DNA from: Arminella tubonensis
Lineage (GTDB): Bacteria; Pseudomonadota; Alphaproteobacteria; Rhizobiales; Rhizobiaceae
Assembly: GCF_003240585.1 (NCBI RefSeq)
Contig: NZ_PCDP01000030.1
Coordinates: 1-64,000 of the forward strand
DNA length: 64,000 nt
Direction of reading: 5' to 3'
Positions 45,544 to 54,544 of this stretch are shown here, piece after piece. How positions within the stretch are numbered: the stretch's first letter is position 1; every line of letters begins with the position of its first letter. A program made the position numbers and the translations under genes. Under the pieces are notes generated by a model. That model saw only the letters and a program-made list of their open reading frames with translations. It was not told the DNA's origin and ran no database searches.

Positions 45544-46463
45544 TGACATTCCTCATCCTGCGGCGGTTCGTTCAGGCCGCCCTCATCCTGCTCGGGGTTG
45601 CAGCCATCACCTTCCTGCTGCTTTACGCGCTGCCGGCCGATCCTGCCGTCCTGATCGCCGGACGCAGCGCCACGCCGGCAACAGTTGCCGCCATTCGCCA
45701 CGAACTCGGCCTCGACCAGCCGCTGATCCTGCAGTTTTTCCACTATGTCGGCGGCATCCTGCACGGCGATCTCGGCCGTTCCTATACGCAGAAGACCGCG
45801 GTGCTGCCGTTGCTCCTTGCCCGCCTGCCCGCGACGCTCGTCCTGATGGCGGCCGGCATCGTGGTCGAAGTCACTATCGGCATCACGCTCGGGACGATTG
45901 CGGCCGTGCGGCGCGGCGGCCTCGTCGACCGGCTGGTGATGATGGCATCGTTCGTCGGCGTTTCGGCACCGCAATTCGTCGTCGCGCTGCTTCTCCTTTA
46001 TGTCTTCGCCGCCACGCTCGGCTGGTTCCCGATGAGCGGCTACGGCACGCCTGATCACGTCGTCCTTCCCGCCATGACGCTCGGCGTCCTCGGCGCCGGC
46101 TGGTATGCACGCATGGTGCGCTCGGCGATGATCGACGTGCTCAACCAGGATTATGTCCGGACCGCCCGCGCCAAGGGCCTGTCGTCGAGCCGTATCGTCT
46201 TCCGCCATGCACTTCCGAACGCCATCCTTCCGATCATCGCCATGATCGGCATCGACATCGGCCAGTTCATGAGCGGTGTGGTCGTCGTCGAAGCGGTCTA
46301 CGGATGGCCGGGCATCGGCCAGCTTGCCTGGCAGGCAATCCAGCAGGTCGACATTCCGATCATCATGGGCGTCACGCTGGTTTCGGCGCTCGCCATCGTC
46401 ATCGGCAATCTGCTTGCCGACATCATCGCCCCTTTCATCGACCCGCGCATCCGCGCGCAATAA
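45543..46463 (+). CDS. ABC transporter permease (DppB type)
   Basis: 306 aa, ATG overlapping the previous stop (TGATG). N-terminal FLILRRFVQAALILLGVA, LPADPA, EAA loop QDYVRTARAKGLSSSRIVF, GVVVVEAVYGWPGIGQL. Partner of the DppC-type permease; order C-then-B is reversed from the classic dpp operon. Confidence 0.92.
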   Translation: MTFLILRRFVQAALILLGVAAITFLLLYALPADPAVLIAGRSATPATVAAIRHELGLDQPLILQFFHYVGGILHGDLGRSYTQKTAVLPLLLARLPATLVLMAAGIVVEVTIGITLGTIAAVRRGGLVDRLVMMASFVGVSAPQFVVALLLLYVFAATLGWFPMSGYGTPDHVVLPAMTLGVLGAGWYARMVRSAMIDVLNQDYVRTARAKGLSSSRIVFRHALPNAILPIIAMIGIDIGQFMSGVVVVEAVYGWPGIGQLAWQAIQQVDIPIIMGVTLVSALAIVIGNLLADIIAPFIDPRIRAQ

Positions 46464-46491
46464 CCACGCAAAAAACCAACAGAGGAGTTCT

Positions 46492-48123
46492 ATGATGACA
46501 AAGACATTCCTGCGACGCGCGGCCCTCGCCGCCATGCTCGCGACAACCTCGCTAGTTCCAGCGCTGGCCCATGCAGAAACCGCCGAGAAGGGTGGGAGTA
46601 TCGTCGTCAGCTTCAAGGACGACATCGCCACGCTCGATCCCGCGATCGGCTATGACTGGCAGAACTGGTCGATGATCAACGCGATGTTTTCGCGCCTGGT
46701 CGACTACACGCCCGGCACGACCGAGCTGAAGCCGTCGCTTGCCGAAAGCTACGACGTCTCCCCTGATGGCAAGACCTACACCTTCAAACTGCGCTCTGGC
46801 GTCAAGTTCACCAATGGCCGCGAGGTCACCGCCGCTGATGTCAAGTACTCGATCGAGCGCGCCGTCAATCCGAAGACGCAGGGGCCGGGCGCCGGCTTCT
46901 TCCATTCGATCGTCGGCGCGGATGCGATGACCGCCGGCACGGCACAGGGGCTGGACGGCATCGTCGCCGTCGACGACCACACCGTGAAGTTCACGCTCGT
47001 TCAGCCCGACGCGACTTTCCTCAACGTGCTGGCACTCAACTTTGCCTCCGTTGTGCCGAAGGAAGCTGTTGAAGCGGCGAGCGGCGATTTCGGCAAGCAC
47101 CCGATCGGCTCCGGCGCCTTCACGCTGAAGGAATGGACCGTCGGCCAGCGCCTGGTCTTTGAGAGAAACCCTGATTACTTCGTCAAGGATCGTCCGCATA
47201 TCGACGGATACACGGTCGAGCTCGGCCAGGAGCCGCTGGTCGCGCTGCTTCGCCTGCAGAAGGGCGAAGTCGACATTGCCGGCGACGGCATCCCGCCCGC
47301 CAAATATCTGGAAATGAAGAAGTCCAAGGACTTCGAGGGCATGATCGTCGATCGCCAGCAGCTCGAGACCAGCTACGTGACGCTCAATACCCAGGTGAAA
47401 CCGCTCGACAACGTCAAGGTTCGCCAGGCGCTCAACATGGCGATCAACAAGGATCGCATCGTCCGCATCATTAACGGCCGCGCCGAACCGGCCTTCCAAG
47501 TGCTGCCACCGCTGATGCCGGGCTACGACAAGAGCTATAAGGGCTACGCCTACGACATGAAGAAGGCGAAGGCTCTGCTTGAGGAAGCCGGTCTCAAGGA
47601 CGGGTTCTCGACGACGCTCTACACGTCGAACACCGATCCGCAGCCGCGCATCGCCCAGGCGATCCAGCAGGATCTGGCTGCCATCGGCGTGAAGGTCGAG
47701 ATCAAGGCGCTCGCCAACCCGAACATCATCGCTGCCGGCGGCACCAAGGGCGAAGCGCCGATGGTCTGGTCCGGCGGCCTCGGCTGGATTGCCGACTTCC
47801 CGGATCCTTCCGATTTCTACGGACCGATCCTCGGCTGCGGTAGTGCTGTCGCCGGCGGCTGGAATTGGTCGTGGTACTGCAACAAGGATATCGAGCCGCG
47901 TGCGCAGGCAGCTGATGCAATGCAGCTCCCCGCAAAGGCGACCGAGCGCAACGAGGCTTGGAGCAAGATCTTCACCGAAATCCAGGAGAAGGATGCACCA
48001 TGGATTCCGGTCTTCAACGAGCGCCGCGTCGTTGCCAAGGCGAAGCGCATGGGTGGCGCCGATCAGGTCTACATCGATCCGACGCGCGTCATTAATTATG
48101 AAGCGATCTTCGTGAAGAAATAA
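46492..48123 (+). CDS. ABC transporter substrate-binding protein, family 5
   Basis: 543 aa with a Sec signal peptide (MMTKTFLRRAALAAMLATTS to ALAHA, residues 1-27). Family 5 landmarks: TLDPAIGYDWQ, YTFKLRSGVKFTNGREVTAA, GSGAFTLKEW. AGAGGAG lies 4 bases before the tandem ATG. With an acetamidase gene next, the ligand could be a small amide or amide-bearing peptide; that is inference. Confidence 0.92.
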   Translation: MMTKTFLRRAALAAMLATTSLVPALAHAETAEKGGSIVVSFKDDIATLDPAIGYDWQNWSMINAMFSRLVDYTPGTTELKPSLAESYDVSPDGKTYTFKLRSGVKFTNGREVTAADVKYSIERAVNPKTQGPGAGFFHSIVGADAMTAGTAQGLDGIVAVDDHTVKFTLVQPDATFLNVLALNFASVVPKEAVEAASGDFGKHPIGSGAFTLKEWTVGQRLVFERNPDYFVKDRPHIDGYTVELGQEPLVALLRLQKGEVDIAGDGIPPAKYLEMKKSKDFEGMIVDRQQLETSYVTLNTQVKPLDNVKVRQALNMAINKDRIVRIINGRAEPAFQVLPPLMPGYDKSYKGYAYDMKKAKALLEEAGLKDGFSTTLYTSNTDPQPRIAQAIQQDLAAIGVKVEIKALANPNIIAAGGTKGEAPMVWSGGLGWIADFPDPSDFYGPILGCGSAVAGGWNWSWYCNKDIEPRAQAADAMQLPAKATERNEAWSKIFTEIQEKDAPWIPVFNERRVVAKAKRMGGADQVYIDPTRVINYEAIFVKK

Positions 48124-48139
48124 GCCGACAGGGTCCAAT

Positions 48140-48166
48140 GCCTCTCCGAACGCAGTTCGGGGAGGC
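48140..48166 (+). repeat. Hairpin between binding protein and acetamidase genes
   Basis: GCCTCTCCGAAC, loop GCA, GTTCGGGGAGGC: a 12-bp stem with one wobble pair, 16 bases after the binding-protein stop. No U-run. Typical 3' stabiliser of abundant binding-protein mRNA. Confidence 0.7.
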
Positions 48167-48186
48167 TCAATCTTCGGAGAAATGAC

Positions 48187-49131
48187 ATGTGCATTGTTTG
48201 CACCCATACTATCCACCGCGCGCAGCATAATTTTGGCTGGAACCGCGATTTCGAACCGGCGCTGATCGCCAAGCCCGGCGAGACCATTCACTTTGAATGC
48301 CTGGATTCGTCAGGCGGACAGCTCGGCGCCGGCGCCACCGTAGAATCGTTGAAAAGCCTCGATTTCGGCAAGATCAATCCCGTATCCGGACCTGTCTATA
48401 TCGAAGGCGCCAAGCCGGGCGACGCGCTGAAGGTGACACTTCGCCGCTTCGTGCCCTCCGGTCTCGGCTGGACCGCCAATATTCCCGGCTTCGGCCTGCT
48501 AGCCGACCAGTTTCCGGACCCGGCCCTGCACATGTGGTCCTATGATGCGAACAGCATGACCCCCGCACTCTACGGCCCTGGCGGTCGTGTGCCGCTGAAG
48601 CCATTCGCCGGGACGATCGGCCTTGCACCTGCCGAGCCCGGCCTGCACTCCGTCGTGCCGCCACGCAATGTCGGCGGCAATCTCGATATTCGCGACCTCA
48701 GCGCCGGTGTGATGCTCTACCTTCCCGTCGAAGTCGAAGGCGGGCTGTTCTCGATCGGCGACACCCATGCAGCGCAGGGCGATGGCGAGGTATGCGGCAC
48801 CGCCATCGAAAGCCAGATGAACGTCGAGGCGACGATCGAGCTGGTGAAGGATGCACGTCTCAAGAGCCCGCGCTTCACCATTACGGAGCCGGTCTCCCGC
48901 CATCTTGACGGAGCCGGCTACGAGGTGACGACAGGCATCGGCCCTGACCTGATGACCGGCGCGCGGGAAAGCCTGATGCGAATGATCGACCTGCTCGGTG
49001 ACGAGCATGGGATGAGCCCTGTCGACGCCTATCTCCTCTGCTCGGTATGCGGCGACCTGAGGATCAGCGAGATCGTCGACATGCCGAACTGGGTCGTTTC
49101 CTTCTACTTTCCAAGGATCGTGTTCGAGTGA
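48187..49131 (+). CDS. Acetamidase/formamidase family protein
   Basis: 314 aa FmdA/AmdA-type: begins MCIVCTHTIHRAQHNFGW, contains GPVYIEGAKPGDALKV, DTHAAQGDGEVCGTAIE and MTGARESLMRMIDLL. Hydrolyses short amides (formamide, acetamide) to the acid and ammonia. Shorter N-terminal arrangement than Methylophilus FmdA. Its presence in an amiCR operon strongly supports amide sensing. Cys-rich start (CIVC) is unusual. Stop overlaps the ATPase GTG start. Confidence 0.88.
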   Translation: MCIVCTHTIHRAQHNFGWNRDFEPALIAKPGETIHFECLDSSGGQLGAGATVESLKSLDFGKINPVSGPVYIEGAKPGDALKVTLRRFVPSGLGWTANIPGFGLLADQFPDPALHMWSYDANSMTPALYGPGGRVPLKPFAGTIGLAPAEPGLHSVVPPRNVGGNLDIRDLSAGVMLYLPVEVEGGLFSIGDTHAAQGDGEVCGTAIESQMNVEATIELVKDARLKSPRFTITEPVSRHLDGAGYEVTTGIGPDLMTGARESLMRMIDLLGDEHGMSPVDAYLLCSVCGDLRISEIVDMPNWVVSFYFPRIVFE

Positions 49132-50813
49132 CAGGACCCAACTCTGCCGCAGCGCCGGTACTTTCGGTTCGCAACCTCTGTCTTGACGCGCGCACGCCCG
49201 AGGGCCGCCGACGCATCCTCGACGATATCAATTTCGATCTGACATCAGGCGAGACGCTCTGCATCGCCGGCGAATCCGGTTCCGGCAAGTCCGTGACCTC
49301 GCTCGCCATCATGGGACTTCTGCCGAAGGCTTCGCTGCAGGTCGCATCGGGCAAGATCCTGCTTGGAGACCGCGACCTGCTGCAATTGCCCGACCGCGCC
49401 ATGCGAAAGGTTCGCGGCGGTGATATCGCCATGGTATTCCAGGAACCGATGACGTCGCTGAACCCCGTCATATCGGTGGGGGCACAGCTGAGCGAGGCGA
49501 TCCGCGAGCATCAGGGCAGCGACAACGCGACGGCGGAAACGATCGCAAAACAAATGCTGGATGCGGTGCAGATCACCGACCCTGCCCGCCGGCTAAAGCA
49601 ATTCCCGCACGAACTGTCCGGTGGAATGCGGCAACGCGTCATGATCGCCATGGCGCTTTCGTGCCGGCCGAAGGTGCTGATCGCCGATGAGCCAACGACG
49701 GCGCTCGATGTGACCGTGCAGGCGCAGATCCTCAAGCTGATGCGTGAGCTCAAGCAGGAATTCGGCGCCTCGATCATTCTCATCACCCATGACATGGGCG
49801 TCGTCGCCGAGATGGCGGACCGCGTCGTCATCATGCAAGACGGCCGGATCGTCGAGGATGGTTCGGCACTTGCCGTCTTCGGTCATCCGAAGGAGCCTTA
49901 CACCAAACAATTGCTTGCAGCAGTGCCAAGGCTCGGCGCCCATGCCGGGACGGACACGCCTCCCCGCGTCAGCGAGACGAAGATCGAAATATTGCAGCGC
50001 GACCGGACGCCCGTCCTCACCGTCAGCAATCTGAACGTCACCTATGGCAGCCAGGCAGGCTGGTTCTTCAAGGCAGCAGCGTCGGCGCCCGCCGTCAACG
50101 ACGTGTCGTTCGACATCAGGCCGGGCCAGACGCTCGGTCTCGTCGGCGAGAGCGGCTCGGGCAAGTCGACGACCGGCAAGGCCGTGCTCGGCCTTATTCC
50201 CTTCACCGGCGATGTCGTGATCAATGGCCGCAACATCGCCGGATTGAGCCAGCGGGAGATGCAGCCTGTCCGCCGCTCGGCGCAGATGATCTTCCAGGAT
50301 CCCTACGCCTCTCTCGATCCACGCATGGCGGTCGGCACCGCCGTCGCCGAGCCGATGGTCATCCACGGCCTCGGCGGCAAATCCGAGCGGAAAGATCGGG
50401 TGGCCGAGCTGCTGCACCGTGTCGGCCTGACGCCGGATGCCGCGACCCGTTATCCGCACGAATTCTCCGGCGGCCAGCGCCAACGCATCTGCATTGCCCG
50501 TGCCCTTGCCCTGGAGCCGAAACTGATCGTTGCGGACGAAAGCGTCGCGGCACTCGATGTCTCGGTCCGGGCTCGCGTCCTAGACCTGCTTCTGGAACTG
50601 CAGGAAACAATGGGCCTTGCCTATCTCTTCATTTCCCACGACATGGCGGTCATCGAACGGATGTCGCACAGGGTGGCCGTCATGCGGCATGGGAGGATCG
50701 TCGAAGCCGGCACGCGCCGCCAGGTCTTCGAGGCACCGCAGGATCCCTACACCCAGGCGCTGATGGCAGCTGTTCCCATTCCCGATCCAACGGCTCACCG
50801 GAGGCTGGCATAG
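49128..50813 (+). CDS. Fused two-domain ABC ATPase (DppD-DppF type)
   Basis: 561 aa from a GTG start overlapping the acetamidase stop (GTGA). Domain 1 (about 10-265): [36 protein letters not shown]. Domain 2 (about 290-550): [38 protein letters not shown], where the usual Glu-Pro after Walker B Asp reads Glu-Ser. Single-chain form like the one at 35746 but from a different lineage, about 140 residues shorter because the inter-domain peptide motif is reduced. Confidence 0.93.
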   Translation: MTGPNSAAAPVLSVRNLCLDARTPEGRRRILDDINFDLTSGETLCIAGESGSGKSVTSLAIMGLLPKASLQVASGKILLGDRDLLQLPDRAMRKVRGGDIAMVFQEPMTSLNPVISVGAQLSEAIREHQGSDNATAETIAKQMLDAVQITDPARRLKQFPHELSGGMRQRVMIAMALSCRPKVLIADEPTTALDVTVQAQILKLMRELKQEFGASIILITHDMGVVAEMADRVVIMQDGRIVEDGSALAVFGHPKEPYTKQLLAAVPRLGAHAGTDTPPRVSETKIEILQRDRTPVLTVSNLNVTYGSQAGWFFKAAASAPAVNDVSFDIRPGQTLGLVGESGSGKSTTGKAVLGLIPFTGDVVINGRNIAGLSQREMQPVRRSAQMIFQDPYASLDPRMAVGTAVAEPMVIHGLGGKSERKDRVAELLHRVGLTPDAATRYPHEFSGGQRQRICIARALALEPKLIVADESVAALDVSVRARVLDLLLELQETMGLAYLFISHDMAVIERMSHRVAVMRHGRIVEAGTRRQVFEAPQDPYTQALMAAVPIPDPTAHRRLA

Positions 50814-50896
50814 AATTTTCTTCGTAGTATCCCCTCAGTACCCCTCAGAGCTTGCGGTTCGCTATGTTTCACCTGTCGTTTCAGGGAGGAACAGAA

Positions 50897-51466
50897 ATGC
50901 CAAGTGCCAAGATTCTGATGATCACCGGTGACTTCACCGAAGACTACGAGACCATGGTTCCGTTCCAAACCTTGCAAGCCTGCGGCCACACGGTTCATGC
51001 CGTCTGCCCGGGCAAGCAAGCGGGCGAGACGGTTGCAACCGCGATCCACGATTTCGAGGGCGACCAGACCTATTCGGAAAAGCGCGGCCACAATTTCGCG
51101 CTCAATGCGACGTTCGAGAGCATCCGCGCCGAGGACTATGATGCCCTGGTTATTCCGGGCGGACGGGCGCCCGAATATCTGCGGCTCGATCCGAAAGTGC
51201 TAAAGGCGGTCCGCCATTTCTTCGACACCCAAAAGCCGGTCGCTTCAATCTGCCATGGCGCGCAGCTGCTTGCCGCGGCAGGCGTTCTCGAGGGTCGCAT
51301 CTGCTCGGCCTATCCGGCCTGCAGGCCCGAAGTCGAGCGCGCTGGCGCCACCTATGCCGAGATTGCCGTCAGCGACGCTGTAACCGACGGCAAGCTCGTC
51401 ACCGCACCCGCATGGCCGGCGCATCCCGCATGGCTCAAGCAATTCATGGCTGTGCTGGCAGCTTGA
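50897..51466 (+). CDS. DJ-1/PfpI family protein
   Basis: 189 aa. PfpI-type: [32 protein letters not shown] and the nucleophile-elbow cysteine in [11 protein letters not shown], followed by [14 protein letters not shown]. Related proteins are glyoxalase III/deglycases or putative amidases. GGGAGGAAC precedes the ATG at 50897. Cotranscribed with or just behind the amide operon (83-base gap). Confidence 0.88.
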   Translation: MPSAKILMITGDFTEDYETMVPFQTLQACGHTVHAVCPGKQAGETVATAIHDFEGDQTYSEKRGHNFALNATFESIRAEDYDALVIPGGRAPEYLRLDPKVLKAVRHFFDTQKPVASICHGAQLLAAAGVLEGRICSAYPACRPEVERAGATYAEIAVSDAVTDGKLVTAPAWPAHPAWLKQFMAVLAA

Positions 51467-51477
51467 GGGCTGGTAAA

Positions 51478-51500
51478 GTGCCGCCCACAACGGGCGGCAC
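51478..51500 (+). repeat. Perfect 9-bp hairpin immediately before the RHH gene
   Basis: GTGCCGCCC, loop ACAAC, GGGCGGCAC, directly followed by the GGGAGG ribosome site of the next gene. No U-run. Could protect upstream mRNA or influence translation of the RHH protein. Confidence 0.6.
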
Positions 51501-51512
51501 CGGGAGGATGTC

Positions 51513-51863
51513 ATGTGCGAACTGTTTATCAAGGCCGATGCAAGGCTGTGGGAAAGCACCACGCGCTCGCTGCGCATCGACGGCATGGTAACGAGCGTCC
51601 GACTGGAAAATTTCTTCTGGTCCAAACTCGAGGAAATTGCCAGACGTGACGGTATGAACGTCGTCCAGCTCATTACCCGGCTGCATCATGAATCGATCGA
51701 TGCCGGTCACGACCTCGGCAATTTCACTTCATTTCTCAGGGTATGCTGCGCCCGCTATCTCGATCTGCAGCTTTCCGGCAATATCCCGTCCGATCTTTCG
51801 CAGCCGATTGCCGGGCTCGATGCCCGTACGATTCTAGGCCGTGAGCGCGAGAAATATCACTGA
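51513..51863 (+). CDS. Ribbon-helix-helix protein (RHH_4 type)
   Basis: 116 aa. Core TRSLRIDGMVTSVRLENFFWSKLEEIARRDGMNVVQLITRL is the ribbon-helix-helix found in a family of small rhizobial proteins, usually DNA-binding-like. N-terminal MCELFIKADARLWE is the usual start of the group. GGGAGG precedes the ATG. Possible local regulator of the amide operon; also common next to unrelated genes. Confidence 0.8.
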   Translation: MCELFIKADARLWESTTRSLRIDGMVTSVRLENFFWSKLEEIARRDGMNVVQLITRLHHESIDAGHDLGNFTSFLRVCCARYLDLQLSGNIPSDLSQPIAGLDARTILGREREKYH

Positions 51864-51882
51864 AGTCGATAGTGCCGAGAAA

Positions 51883-52782
51883 TTAAAGGGGTGACCGAGC
51901 CTCCTCCTTCCTCGCCAGGACGAAATCGTACTCGACATCCCAGAAATCACCTTCAAAGCCATAGTCCCTCGACCGCGCCGGATCATGCGTGCGCTTGAAT
52001 TCGGCAAGCAGACTTTCCTTCACGCCGAACACAGCGTCGGAACTGATATAGGGATCGTCAGGGTCGAAGATATGGGTGACGAGAGTGTCGAAACCCTTTG
52101 CCTTGATGATGTAGTGAAGATGGGCGGGCCTGTAGGGATGGCGCCCGAGGCTGTTCAGGAGCTGCCCTACCGGGCCGTCGTCAGGGATCGGATAGTATTT
52201 CGGCTTCACTGCGCGAAACCAGTAGCGGCCATCCGGTCCGGTGCGGAAGACGCCACGCAGATTGAAATCAGGCTGGATGCCCTGTTGCTGGACATCATAG
52301 AATCCTTCGTCGTTGGCCTGCCAGACGTCGATCACCGCGCCCGCGATCGGCTTGTCCGACGTGTCGAGTATCCGTCCATGAATGAACATGTCCTCGCCCT
52401 TCTGGTCGAGGCAGATATTGGCGCCCATCGGGAGTTCCGGCGCCCCATCGACGTGGAACGGACCGAGCACCGTGCTTTCCGAGGCACCCGAAGGCTTGCG
52501 GTTGTTGATCGCGTCGACCAGCATCGAAACGCCCAGAACGTCGGAAAGCAGGATGAACTCCTGCCGCCATTCGTTGCAGATCTGCCCGGTGCGGGTGAGG
52601 AAGAGGATCGCCTCCAGCCATTCGTCCTGCGTCGGCTCGATCTCCTTCACCGCCTCATGCATCTTCCGGGTGACGACCTCCATCACCTGCTTCAGCCGGT
52701 CGTTCTTCGCATTGCGGTTGCGGCCGGTCACGACCTCGACGGAATTGGCTTCTGTGAAGAAGCCTTTTTCATGCGCTTCCAT
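51883..52782 (-). CDS. Intradiol ring-cleavage dioxygenase (hydroxyquinol 1,2-dioxygenase-like), copy B
   Basis: 299 aa. Catechol/hydroxyquinol dioxygenase layout: N-terminal helical dimer domain (about 1-100), then a beta domain with iron ligands Tyr (PKYYPIPDDGPVG) and His residues (HPYRPAHLHY). GPFHVDGAPELPMG and VIDVWQANDEGFYDVQ are family landmarks. Cleaves 1,2,4-trihydroxybenzene to maleylacetate. ATG at 52782 has GAGG upstream and follows the monooxygenase stop by 7 bases. Last gene of the aromatic operon; a paralogue opens it at 60349. Confidence 0.9.
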   Translation of the reverse strand: MEAHEKGFFTEANSVEVVTGRNRNAKNDRLKQVMEVVTRKMHEAVKEIEPTQDEWLEAILFLTRTGQICNEWRQEFILLSDVLGVSMLVDAINNRKPSGASESTVLGPFHVDGAPELPMGANICLDQKGEDMFIHGRILDTSDKPIAGAVIDVWQANDEGFYDVQQQGIQPDFNLRGVFRTGPDGRYWFRAVKPKYYPIPDDGPVGQLLNSLGRHPYRPAHLHYIIKAKGFDTLVTHIFDPDDPYISSDAVFGVKESLLAEFKRTHDPARSRDYGFEGDFWDVEYDFVLARKEEARSPL

Positions 52783-52789
52783 GATCGCC

Positions 52790-54544
52790 TCACTTATCCA
52801 GTATCGATGCCATGACCCGGCGCAGTTCCCCGGCCGGATCATCGGAAATGCTGTCTCGCCGCCAGCTGACGTGATGGTCCGGACGGACAAGGATGATGCC
52901 ACTGTCGCGGACTTCACGCGCGTTCGCCCAGTCGCCGGTGAAATCCTGCCACTGCTGGCGCGGGCCGATCACATGGGCTTCGATCTCGATGCCACGTTCC
53001 TTGCCGACAATGCGTGCCGCATCGATCCAGCCCTGGCCGCCGATGCCGGTCAGCACCGTGAACCTGCCGTGGCCGGTCAGATCGAGGGTCGAGACCTTTG
53101 CGCCGCTGCCGGAAAAGATCCAGGCATGCGGTAGTCGGGCGCCGGGCCAGGTGGTCGGTTGGTAGTGAAGCTCGGCATCGCCCGCACATACTGGCTCGGG
53201 TTGCCCGTCGGCGATCACGGCATCCGATCGGTAGCGCTGGTTCATTTCGACGCCATGGCAGTCGAATTCGTAGACCTTGTGTGCTATCGCCTTGCGGATG
53301 GCTACGCGCTGTTCCTCCGCGTCTGCCGTGTCGTTACAACGGGCGTCCATGTTCTGTTGCATCTTTACCGGATCGATCGAGTCCAGCAGACCCAACGCCT
53401 TGAAAATTGGCCCAAATTCTTCAATCGACTTGTTGGCACGGGTGACGATCTGCTTGGCGACCGGCGCCCGTTCCGCTTCGTAACTTTCCAGCAATCCCGG
53501 ACCGGCCTTGTCTTTCAGCACCAAGGCCAGTTTCCACGCGAGATTGAAGGCGTCTTGTATGGATGTGTTGGAACCGAGCCCATTCGAGGGCGGGTGCCGA
53601 TGGGTCGCGTCGCCCATGCAGAAAACCCGACCGTTCGCCATGGTCGTGGCGTACATGTTGTTGACGGTCCAGGTGGACACCGACTTGATGGTCATCTCGA
53701 GGTCCGCCACGCCAACGAGATCGCGGACTACCTTTCTCGCATGCGCCTCGTCGACTGCAGGCGCGGGCTGGTTGATGTCATAACCCCAGACAATCAGCCA
53801 TTCGTGCCAGGGACGCACCATGCGCACGAGACCCATGCCGATGCCGCCGACGTCGGCACCGGGCTGCAGCACCCAGTATAGAACGGAAGGGCGGTGGGCG
53901 ACATATTGGGAGAGGTCGGCCTCGAAGAGAATATTCATCGAGCCGGCGACACCCATCTTTCCCTCGAAAGTGAGGCCCGCGTGCTCGGCAACCTTCGAGT
54001 TGCCGCCGTCGGCGCCCACGAGGTACTTCGAGCGGATGGTGATGTCCTGGTTCGTCAGGCGGTCGCGACAGACCGTGGTGACACCCTGCGCGTCCTGCTC
54101 GTGGCTCAGATATTCGGTCGACATGCGCGACTGCGTACCGCGCGAGCAGGCGGTCTTGAAAAGCAGCGGCTCCATGAAGGTCTGCGGCAGGTCGTTCATA
54201 TGGCTTGGCGAGGACAGCAGATGCTCGGCGCGAGAATTGGGGTGCGTGCCCCAGCTTTTCATCCGACCGATTTCCTCGCCGGCGATAGCGGTGCAAAACA
54301 CGTTCTCTCCCATCAGGTCTTGGCCGGTGGCGTGCATATAGCCTTCGTCCTCGACCTCGCGGCCTAGGTCGCGCAACACCTCCATGGTACGCTGGTTGGT
54401 GATGTGGGCACGGGGCGTGCTCGCCAGCCAACGGTAGCGGTTGATCATCATGTTTTCGACACCATAGGTCGAAAGCAGTGCGGCGGTTGCGGCGCCTGCG
54501 GGTCCCGTCCCGATGACGAGTACGTCGGTGGTGATGTCAGCCAT
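52790..54544 (-). CDS. FAD-dependent aromatic monooxygenase (TfdB / resorcinol hydroxylase type)
   Basis: 584 aa. FAD-binding VIGTGPAGAATA near the N-terminus, VGADGGNSKVAEHAG (DG motif) and GDATHRHPPSNGLGSNTSIQ (GD motif), then a thioredoxin-like C-terminal domain, as in 2,4-dichlorophenol and phenol hydroxylases. In this operon it most likely hydroxylates resorcinol (or a chlorophenol) to hydroxyquinol with NADPH and O2. Overlaps the LivM stop by 8 bases. Confidence 0.9.
   Translation of the reverse strand: MADITTDVLVIGTGPAGAATAALLSTYGVENMMINRYRWLASTPRAHITNQRTMEVLRDLGREVEDEGYMHATGQDLMGENVFCTAIAGEEIGRMKSWGTHPNSRAEHLLSSPSHMNDLPQTFMEPLLFKTACSRGTQSRMSTEYLSHEQDAQGVTTVCRDRLTNQDITIRSKYLVGADGGNSKVAEHAGLTFEGKMGVAGSMNILFEADLSQYVAHRPSVLYWVLQPGADVGGIGMGLVRMVRPWHEWLIVWGYDINQPAPAVDEAHARKVVRDLVGVADLEMTIKSVSTWTVNNMYATTMANGRVFCMGDATHRHPPSNGLGSNTSIQDAFNLAWKLALVLKDKAGPGLLESYEAERAPVAKQIVTRANKSIEEFGPIFKALGLLDSIDPVKMQQNMDARCNDTADAEEQRVAIRKAIAHKVYEFDCHGVEMNQRYRSDAVIADGQPEPVCAGDAELHYQPTTWPGARLPHAWIFSGSGAKVSTLDLTGHGRFTVLTGIGGQGWIDAARIVGKERGIEIEAHVIGPRQQWQDFTGDWANAREVRDSGIILVRPDHHVSWRRDSISDDPAGELRRVMASILDK

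Noticed and set aside
45414-46631. 405-codon antisense frame over the DppB permease
   Set aside because: Highly charged Asp/Arg/His-rich product, no motif, opposite to a coupled operon gene.
46552-48291. 579-codon open frame antisense to the family 5 binding-protein gene
   Set aside because: No family motifs or ribosome site; it mirrors the well-supported binding protein and is explained by high third-position GC.
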